Assembly (NCBI GenBank): GCA_945910005.1
Contig: OX246744.1
Span: 1,298,492-1,362,491 of the forward strand
Origin: Isoperla grammatica
Lineage: Eukaryota > Arthropoda > Insecta > Plecoptera > Perlodidae
Direction: 5' to 3'
Length of the DNA stretch: 64,000 bases
Position numbers and translations under genes: made by a program. This document shows positions 55,471 to 64,000 of this stretch, piece by piece. The notes under the pieces were generated by a model. It saw nothing but the letters and a program-made list of their open reading frames with translations. It was not told the DNA's origin and searched no databases. The number at the start of each line of letters is the position of its first letter. Within the stretch, counting starts at the first letter, position 1.

Positions 55471-57454
55471 TGGGACCAAGCGAGTGCAAGACAAACAAAC
55501 AGGGCGCGTGCACTGGGACCAAGCGAGTGCAAGACACACAAACAGGGCGCGTGCACTGGGACCAAGCGAGTGCAAGACACACAAACAGGGCGCGTGCACT
55601 AGGACCAAGCGAGTGCAAGACACACAAACAAGGCGCGTGCACTGGGACCAAGCGAGTGCAAGACGCACAAACAAGGCGCGTGCACTGGGACCAAGCGAGT
55701 GCAAGACGCACAAACAGGGCGCATACACTGGGACCAAGCGAGTGCAAGACGCACAAACAGGGCGCATACACTGGGACCAAGCGAGTGCAAGACGCACAAA
55801 CAGGGCGCATACACTGGGACCAAGCGAGTGCAAGACACACAAACAGGGCGCGTGCACTGGGACCAAGCGAGTGCAAGACACACAAACAGGGCGCGTGCAC
55901 TAGGACCAAGCGAGTGCAAGACACACAAACAAGGCGCGTGCACTGGGACCAAGCGAGTGCAAGACGCACAAACAAGGCGCGTGCACTGGGACCAAGCGAG
56001 TGCAAGACGCACAAACAGGGCGCATACACTGGGACCAAGCGAGTGCAAGACGCACAAACAGGGCGCATACACTGGGACCAAGCGAGTGCAAGACGCACAA
56101 ACAGGGCGCATACACTGGGACCAAGCGAGTGCAAGACACACAAACAGGGCGCGTGCACTGGGACCAAGCGAGTGCAAGACGCACAAACAGGGCGCATACA
56201 CTGGGACCAAGCGAGTGCAAGACACACAAACAGGGCGCGTGCACTGGGACCAAGCGAGTGCAAGACACACAAACAGGGCGCGTGCACTGGGACCAAGCGA
56301 GTGCAAGACACACAAACAGGGCGCGTGCACTAGGACCAAGCGAGTGCAAGACACACAAACAAGGCGCGTGCACTGGGACCAAGCGAGTGCAAGACGCACA
56401 AACAAGGCGCGTGCACTGGGACCAAGCGAGTGCAAGACGCACAAACAGGGCGCATACACTGGGACCAAGCGAGTGCAAGACGCACAAACAGGGCGCATAC
56501 ACTGGGACCAAGCGAGTGCAAGACGCACAAACAGGGCGCATACACTGGGACCAAGCGAGTGCAAGACACACAAACAAGGCGCGTGCACTAGGACCAAGCG
56601 AGTGCAAGACACACAAACAAGGCGCGTGCACTGGGACCAAGCGAGTGCAAGACGCACAAACAAGGCGCGTGCACTGGGACCAAGCGAGTGCAAGACGCAC
56701 AAACAGGGCGCATACACTGGGACCAAGCGAGTGCAAGACGCACAAACAGGGCGCATACACTGGGACCAAGCGAGTGCAAGACGCACAAACAGGGCGCATA
56801 CACTGGGACCAAGCGAGTGCAAGACACACAAACAGGGCGCGTGCACTGGGACCAAGCGAGTGCAAGACACACAAACAGGGCGCGTGCACTGGGACCAAGC
56901 GAGTGCAAGACACACAAACAGGGCGCGTGCACTAGGACCAAGCGAGTGCAAGACGCACAAACAAGGCGCGTGCACTGGGACCAAGCGAGTGCAAGACGCA
57001 CAAACAGGGCGCATACACTGGGACCAAGCGAGTGCAAGACGCACAAACAGGGCGCATACACTGGGACCAAGCGAGTGCAAGACGCACAAACAGGGCGCAT
57101 ACACTGGGACCAAGCGAGTGCAAGACACACAAACAGGGCGCGTGCACTGGGACCAAGCGAGTGCAAGACACACAAACAGGGCGCGTGCACTGGGACCAAG
57201 CGAGTGCAAGACACACAAACAGGGCGCGTGCACTAGGACCAAGCGAGTGCAAGACACACAAACAAGGCGCGTGCACTGGGACCAAGCGAGTGCAAGACGC
57301 ACAAACAAGGCGCGTGCACTGGGACCAAGCGAGTGCAAGACGCACAAACAGGGCGCATACACTGGGACCAAGCGAGTGCAAGACGCACAAACAGGGCGCA
57401 TACACTGGGACCAAGCGAGTGCAAGACGCACAAACAGGGCGCATACACTGGGAC
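55471..57454. repeat. 43-bp satellite, about 46 copies, with higher-order pattern
   Basis: The unit is GGGACCAAGCGAGTGCAAGA, CGCACAAACAGGGCGCATAC, ACT. Variants are CACACA for CGCACA, GCGTGCAC for GCATACAC, AAGGCG for AGGGCG and CTAGGACC for CTGGGACC. The CTAGGACC variant falls at 55600, 55901, 56331, 56589, 56933 and 57234, spacings of 7, 10, 6, 8 and 7 units. The period never slips. Confidence 0.97.
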
Positions 57455-57779
57455 CCCACACAGCACACCATATCCTATGAATATCATATGGATGTAAATG
57501 ATAAAAGTTGTGTATATTCCTGGGATATCCCATTATCTCTCTATGGATGTGAATGGTATGTTCCACGAATGTGCAAATGTCCCGTTTTTTATATACATTT
57601 GACCTTCCAAGAATATCCCACAAGATACCTTAGGTATATTCGTACTATATACAACTTTTATAATTATTTACTGAAATTATGTTTAGACATTTTGGGTACA
57701 TTAGTTGAACATTCAAAAACCATAAAATAAATTTTTTTTTTTATGTGTTTATATGATATGCGAGGAATATTCCTCCACT

Positions 57780-58600
57780 TTATTGACATCCACAGGATGT
57801 ACATGGGATGTGCGAGGTACACCCAATAAACTAAGAAGTATCTGGACATCCGCAGGATGTACGTGGGATGTGCGAGGTACACACAATAAACTAAGAAGTA
57901 TCTGGACATCCGCAGGATGTACATGGGATGTGCGAGGTACACACAATAAACTAAGAAGTATCTGGACATCCACAGGATGTACATGGGATGTGCGAGGTAC
58001 ACCCAAGAAACTAAGAAGTATCTGGAGATCCGCAGGATGTACGTGGGATGTGCGAGGTACACCCAAGAAACTAACAAGTATCTGGACATCCACAGGATGT
58101 ACATGGGATGTGCGAGGTACACCCAAGAAACTAAGAAATATCTGGACATCCACAGGATGTACATGGGATGTGCGAGGTACACCCAAGAAACTAAGAAATA
58201 TCTGGACATCCACAGGATGTACGTGGGATGTGCGAGGTACACACAATAAACTAAGAAATATCTGGACATCCACAGGATGTACATGGGATGTGCGAGGTAC
58301 ACCCAAGAAACTAAGAAATATCTGGACATCCACAGGATGTACATGGGATGTGCGAGGTACACACAATAAACTAAGAAATATCTGGACATCCGCAGGATGT
58401 ACGTGGGATGTGCGAGGTACACACAAGAAACTAAGAAATATCTGGACATCCGCAGGATGTACGTGGGATGTGCGAGGTACACACAAGAAACTAACAAGTA
58501 TCTGGACATCCACATGATGTACATGGGATGTGCGAGGTACATACAATAAACTAAGAAGTATCTGGACATCCACATGATGTACAGATAACATGCATGGGAT
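57780..58600. repeat. 60-bp satellite, about 13.5 copies
   Basis: The unit is TCTGGACATCCACAGGATGT, ACATGGGATGTGCGAGGTAC, ACCCAAGAAACTAAGAAATA; the 60-bp period is exact. Related but decayed sequence (ATATCATATGGATGT, GGATATGTATGAGATGTG) flanks both sides at 57475-57780 and 58600-58660. Confidence 0.96.
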
Positions 58601-58848
58601 GGTGCGGGTTATGCGGATATTGCAAGGATATGTATGAGATGTGTGAGGTACATAAGATTCATAAGAAAAATCTTTAACAGAAAAAGTGCAAGACATAAAA
58701 ATATAGTGTGGTTTACAACATTAAAATATGTATTGGGCATCGACGGGAGTCAATGAGGTGATGTAACAATGAAAGCAGATTAAGGTGTTTCAGGAAGTTA
58801 TTAGAATATCCAGATATCTGAATAAAAGTGAAGAATATCTGTATCAAA

Positions 58849-60150
58849 ACTTTATTGAACAGTAACTTGATTAGGCTGTTTGATTGCGCATTTCAATCAC
58901 ACAGATTAAGAAAGATGCAGGGTGCACAGAATACAGTAAGTAAGTATACATGTTAGCAACTTGTTCAACTTTATTGAACAGTAACTTGATTAGGCTGTTT
59001 GATTGCGCATTTCAATCACACAGATTAAGAAAGATGCAGGGTGCACAGAATACAGTAAGTAAGTATACATGTTAGCAACTTGTTCAACTTTATTGAACAG
59101 TAACTTGATTAGGCTGTTTGATTGCACATTTCAATCACACAGATTAAGAAAGATGCAGGGTGCACAGAATACAGTAAGTAAGTATACATGTTAGCAACTA
59201 GTTCAACTTTATTGAACAGCAACTTGATTAGGCTGTTTGATTGCACATTTCAATCACACAGATTAAGAAAGATGCAGGGTGCACAGAATACAGTAAGTAA
59301 GTATACATGTTAGCAACTAGTTCAACTTTATTGAACAGTAACTTGATTAGGCTGTTTGATTGCACATTTCAATCATACAGATTAAGAAAGATGCAGGGTG
59401 CACTGAATACAGTAAGTATACATGTTAGCAACTAGTTCAACTTTATTGAACAGTAACTTGATTAGGCTGTTTGATTGCACATTTCAATCACACAGATTAA
59501 GAAAGATGCAGGGTGCACAGAATACAGTAAGTAAGTATACATGTTAGCAACTTGTTCAATTTTATTGAACAGTAACTTGATTAGGCTGTTTGATTGCACA
59601 TTTCAATCACACAGATTAAGAAAGATGCAGGGTGCACAGAATACAGTAAGTAAGTATACATGTTAGCAACTAGTTCAACTTTATTGAACAGTAACTTGAT
59701 TAGGCTGTTTGATTGCACATTTCAATCACACAGATTAAGAAAGATGCAGGGTGCACAGAATACAGTAAGTAAGTATACATGTTAGCAACTAGTTCAACTT
59801 TATTGAACAGTAACTTGATTAGGCTGTTTGATTGCACATTTCAATCACACAGATTAAGAAAGATGCAGGGTGCACAGAATACAGTAAGTAAGTATACATG
59901 TTAGCAACTAGTTCAACTTTATTGAACAGTAACTTGATTAGGCTGTTTGATTGCACATTTCAATCACACAGATTAAGAAAGATGCAGGGTGCACAGAATA
60001 CAGCAAGTAAGTATACATGTTAGCAACTAGTTCAACTTTATTGAACAGTAACTTGATTAGGCTGTTTGATTGCACATATCAATCACACAGAGTAAGAAAG
60101 ATGCAGGGTGCACAGATAACAGTAAGTAAGTATACATGTTAGCAACTAGT
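58849..60150. repeat. About 119-bp satellite, eleven copies
   Basis: The unit is AACTTTATTGAACAGTAACT, TGATTAGGCTGTTTGATTGC, ACATTTCAATCACACAGATT, AAGAAAGATGCAGGGTGCAC, AGAATACAGTAAGTAAGTAT, ACATGTTAGCAACTAGTTC. Copies are over 95% alike by eye, with one 4-bp deletion near 59412. Each contains a consensus-like plus-strand donor (ACA GTAAGT). Confidence 0.95.
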
Positions 60151-60840
60151 TCACATCTTCATGATGAGTAAATACAGGTATACCCAACTAATGTAACCCT
60201 TTGAACATTGATATACAACAATGAATGCTTGAATTTAAGTTTGCGTTGCATTGATATTATATATTAATGGGTTTCACTTCAGAAGGCCTAAAACTAGAAC
60301 AAGATTTGAAATAGTATCACTTTATATGCACTGTGGTAAGAAATAAAACTACAAACTAACAATAGATGTAACTGGTACAAAATTACCTACATTGACTTTT
60401 GAAAACTTATAAAATCAGGCATGTTGTCTTTACTTCTTGTCCACAATGAAACTAGTTATTACACAGCTGTAATATCTCCCTAGTTATGAAAAGTGTTCCC
60501 TGCAACTTACACACTGGTAACTGCACACGCACGTCTGCAACAGGGATCTCACATTTTTCTTTCTTTCCACCGTTATTACAACTACATTATGTAGTGCAGC
60601 AAGAATTTTATTTTACTCAAGTAAGTTTGGTTTTTGCACCCCCTACAGTCTAAACTGTCGATTCGCTTTTCGCATGGATTGTTTCCTGTTTCCATTATTT
60701 CAAAATATAAACATCCCCTGAAGAGCTTTCACTTTTTGAAGGGTCGAAGACGGATTAATTACGGATTATACCAAATTTTGATTTAACTGAATGATTAGCA
60801 TGTAATGTCCTATGAGATGACCTACATTGATAATTACAGT
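60151..60840. other. No gene recognised
   Basis: AT-rich sequence with no supported exon, repeat or inverted-repeat element. Confidence 0.5.
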
Positions 60841-61680
60841 CGTATTTAAATCGGAGATTAGCTTGATCGGCGCCATCACCAACTTTCATAATCTTTCATT
60901 TAGTAAAAATATTGTATATTGTTATATTTCAGAATTTAGTAATTAATAAGCGTCAGTTTTAGAGTAGGTATAAAATAGCCTACCATTATGACAGTTATTC
61001 ATACTAGACAATGAACTATGTTCATAATTCATACAAAGATTCATATTCTAAAGTTTGCTACTTATTGTTATTTTGTTGCCACGTTCGTTTGTTCTTGTAA
61101 ATAAACATGAAATCAAAACAAAGACTCAACAGATAGATCGAATATCCATTGTTGTACTGATCTGAAGACAGTGCATGGATTTCTTTTGAGATAATAAATT
61201 TCGGTCATGGCCTTCTGTATGCATTTTACGGAAGGATCCAATAATGCAAAACAAATGACTAAACACGTGTCAGACATTTATTGCCAATCTAAAAGAACTT
61301 TTGTTGGTGACGTACTGATAACATTTTCTCGTTTTTCATGAAAATTAGTTTAAATACCAGTAATAAAAGTATGATATTTTATAGCTACTTATAGCTGACA
61401 CTAATGGTACGTTTACAGCTACGCGTTGTGAGCGAAGCGAGGGCGCGAGCTCCAATCAGCGGCCGAATTTCAAGCAAAGAAGTTAATAGTTTCACGCAAA
61501 CTCGGCCACTGATTGGAGCTCGCGCCTTCGCTTCGCTCGCAACGCATAGCTGTAAACCCACTATATTTAATTACTCAATTTTGAAATACAACCACATGCA
61601 ATGTTTTCAATACATGCAAAGTTATTTGTTAATGTAAAGTTGGTGACGGCGCCGATCAAGCCAATCTCCGATTTAAATAC
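60841..61680. mobile_element. 840-bp inverted-repeat element containing a nested MITE
   Basis: The outer arms at 60841-60887 (ATTTAAATCGGAGATTAGCT, TGATCGGCGCC, CACCAACTTTC) pair with 61635-61680. Inside, 61404-61560 is a separate hairpin element (GTTTACAGCTACGCGTTG ... CAACGCATAGCTGTAAAC) with GAGCTCCAATCAGCGGCCGA arms. Confidence 0.8.
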
Positions 61681-61790
61681 TTTGGTGAAACCGGGCCTAA
61701 TTGCAACAAACATTTTAGTTTGAAATACCTCGATTTACGAACTATCCAAAATTGAAATAACGAAGGACTACTCCATGCTTGCGGGAAAAC

Positions 61791-63013
61791 TAGAGCTGGA
61801 CCGATTCCGATTCTTGAGAATCGCCGATTCCTAATAGACTCGGCAAAACCGCCGATTCCGATTATTGATTCAATGTTTTTACATTACCGATTCTTTCAAA
61901 TTTCGAGCCCAAGAAAGTAAACTCTAGAAATGGTCGATAGTTGAAAGCCGATATTGTCGTGCGGGTGCACCAATCACGAGTCTACTTCACTAAGTCGATA
62001 GATCGATAGTTGACTTCCAGTTGTGGTCGAGACTCGAGGTACCAAAGAGTCGGAAAGAAAAAAATAATCAGTCGCGAGTCACAATATCTTCATTATATTT
62101 AATATCAGGAGGGACTAAATAATGGTTTGCTTTGGAAATTAGTGTTCATGTAAGCTTTTACTAGAAGTTCGTGGGTACTAGGAATCTCGCGCCTAAGCCT
62201 ATAATTTATCTACCATTTGAAATTTTTTGAAACACTTTTGGAAGTGTGGAAGTGTTTTCGTGACAGTGATACCCCTTGTACCAGTTCAAAATGTGTTCTA
62301 GCCAAGTGAACGTCGTGTTTTTCGTGTTTTCCCTGCGAAGAATTGTGTAATCAAAGGAAATGTTCTTGTACACCATGAGCTCTTGAAAAAAGTTCGTTGT
62401 GCCGAGGCTTTGGGCAGCCTAGCCTAGCCTAGCAACCCCCCCCCCCCCCCCCCCCCCGCCCACCAGCAGCTCTTCAAGTGTTCCACTTCCATTCCTTCCT
62501 TGTCAGTGCTAAACGAATCAAACCTAAAACCCATTGTGTACGGAATTGAGTGTTGACTAATTAAATTGAAAGCCTCAATTGATAGGCCTAGTCCTAGCCG
62601 TAACCTCCCTAACCTCAAAATCATGACGCCGGACTGCAACAACAACCAACACGACTGTGAGCTCGATGGTAGCTGGTAGAACAGTAGCTAGTAAACCTAC
62701 TTTGCATCCTTAGGCTTAATATGCCTACAAATGTTTATTTTCAACATATCAATGGCTGGGACAAAGATTTAAATTTGTAGCCTGAACTTTGCTTCTAGCC
62801 AATTGAAATAGGAAAATAAAACATAAATAGGACAATATTGATTACTGAAATATAGGCTTAAGGTATTAGTAGGCCTAATTGTACTACCATAGTCATTTAC
62901 ATTTTTTTTTTTTAGAAAAAGGTACAAAAAGGTAAAAAATAATCGGCATCGGTGAGAATCGGTAAATAACTAAAATAGGAATCGGCAAAAAAAGTGGAAT
63001 CGGTCCAGCTCTA
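61791..63013. mobile_element. hAT-like element, 1223 bp, non-autonomous
   Basis: A perfect 18-bp terminal inverted repeat TAGAGCTGGACCGATTCC (right copy 62996-63013), with many subterminal CCGATTCC / GAATCGG motifs, which is typical of hAT elements. No 8-bp target duplication is visible and no transposase frame remains. A C21 run lies inside at about 62437-62457. Confidence 0.7.
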
Positions 63014-63044
63014 GAGCTAGATTTTGAAAGTAAATTTTACATAA

Positions 63045-63225
63045 CTAACTTTCAAAATCTAGTTCATCCGCACTCCCACAGCTATTGTCAAAACGTTGGT
63101 TTAGTCTACGTGGCTGTTCTTCATCTTGTGTGTGTTCATCGTTCTCAGTCTCACGATCTTCATCACTGTCTAAGATGTGCCTTTGCCTTGCATTTGATTT
63201 CTCTGGTTCAAGGACCGGTTGATCT
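63045..63225 (-). CDS. Last exon of an unidentified gene: acidic C-terminus
   Basis: The acceptor tgttatag is followed by 1 nt completing a Lys codon, then 59 codons and TAG at 63045-63047. It encodes DQPVLEPEKSNARQRHILDS, DEDRETENDEHTQDEEQPRR and LNQRFDNSCGSADELDFES. HILDSDEDRE looks like a CK2-type acidic serine site (inference). I do not recognise the protein. It is the same strand as RhoGAP19D and lies upstream of it. The region just past the stop is a hairpin and then the hAT-like element; an AATAAA (minus) lies at about 62734-62739, inside that element. Confidence 0.75.
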
Positions 63226-63728
63226 CTATAACACAGAATTTAAGAGAGTTATATGTCGTCACAATCGGATTCATTAAATAACAGACAAACAAATAAGTAT
63301 ATTTAAAAAATATTTATACGTAGATCTGAAATCATAATACTGCTGTATGGAAAAAAACTAATATATTGATCAAGACATAGATTTAGTATAGATTGAAGAT
63401 AGACCAATTTGTGTTAAAAGCAAAATAGATCAACAATGCTAAATAATTGAAAACTATAAAATCTATTATTTTTTCAAAATAACATATTTCAAGCTTGGGT
63501 ATGAAAAATGAAATAACCCTTCTTCTTCTTTCGAACACCCAGAGTTGGAACTTATGCCATTCTGAACCCATGCATACTGTATAATTTTTCAACTTTATAA
63601 TTGTACTTTAATTAGAGTGGGTCACATTGTACCACCAATGATCAAATATTGATGATAATATGATGTTTCTCAAAATGAAATAGGATGTCTTGATCAAGTA
63701 GTGTAGGCATAATCAGGATCAAACTCAC

Positions 63729-63834
63729 TTTTTCTTCTTCAACCTCATGGCCGCTTCTTTTGACCTCACAAGTACACCAGAAATGGACAGCTCTACTTCT
63801 TTCTCCGAACACAAACGCTTATGCATGGCCGATT
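63729..63834 (-). CDS. Penultimate exon of the unidentified right-edge gene
   Basis: 106 nt, acceptor ttgattctag, donor GTGAGT, ends in phase 2 and joins the exon at 63045-63225 in frame. It encodes SAMHKRLCSEKEVELSISGV then LVRSKEAAMRLKKKK, a probably helical basic segment. The short intron (503 bp) and clean splice sites support a real gene; upstream exons lie beyond the window. Confidence 0.75.
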
Positions 63835-64000
63835 CTAGAATCAACAAAAATCATATCAACGTTCAAACTTTGTGAACTCTCTTGGTATGAAAGTAATCAT
63901 CAATCAGATCAAAACTAAACAACTCAACAAGTGGCAAAGAGAGAAATGTATCTAGTTTTAAGGAAACATGACGTCTAGATTTCTTTTTACACGTTTTTAC

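Noticed and set aside
55599..57623. 674-codon minus-strand and 593-codon plus-strand ORFs
   Set aside because: They are produced by the 43-bp satellite, which lacks stops in several frames on both strands; 43 x 3 gives a 43-residue pseudo-repeat. There is no promoter, splice or codon signal.
57664..58696. 303- and 315-codon ORFs with YILWMSRYFLVSW-like repeats
   Set aside because: The 60-bp satellite is a multiple of 3 and happens to lack stops. The peptide repeat follows the DNA repeat exactly, with no synonymous bias visible.

Overview
The window is eukaryotic nuclear DNA, most likely from an insect. A hemipteran is a guess that the sequence alone cannot settle. It shows GT-AG introns, GC-rich exons in AT-rich introns, LINE 3' tails, many MITEs, tRNA-like SINE pieces and a very high load of tandem repeats. 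There is no bacterial-style gene packing.

The left 25.3 kb is the 5' and middle part of one large minus-strand gene, the insect RhoGAP19D / vertebrate ARHGAP21-ARHGAP23 type Rho GTPase-activating protein. I could join 19 coding exons by hand, from 25266 down to 1. Every splice junction keeps phase, giving 3015 nt (1005 codons) with no stop. The order is a PDZ domain (exons at 25159-25266 and 20959-21207), a long Ser/Arg/Pro-rich linker with short conserved blocks, and a PH domain (3663-3768, 2840-2941, 1-201). The RhoGAP domain should follow beyond the left edge. The start codon is not identified. A same-strand neighbour ends at 63045, so unless genes are nested the missing 5' exon(s) and promoter lie between 25267 and 63044.

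The most unusual property of the locus is that tandem-repeat arrays have grown over or against its splice sites. A 54-bp minisatellite (9106-9648) has copied the 3' end of one exon with its splice donor ten times, in frame. A 92-bp minisatellite (17686-18118) has copied another exon's 5' end with its acceptor five times, out of frame. A (TAA)26 tract forms the polypyrimidine tract of a third exon. Arrays of 80-bp, 10-bp and roughly 90-bp units start within about 20 bp of further splice sites.

The 25.3-63.0 kb stretch has no exon I can defend. It holds satellites with 33, 76, 183, 88, 37, 43, 60 and 119 bp periods, a tandem array whose units each carry a tRNA-type B box, and about twenty short inverted-repeat elements in many families. 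Tandem arrays make up roughly a quarter of the window.

At the right edge, two minus-strand exons (63729-63834 and 63045-63225) encode the acidic C-terminus of a gene I do not recognise. A hAT-like element lies about 30 bp past its stop codon.
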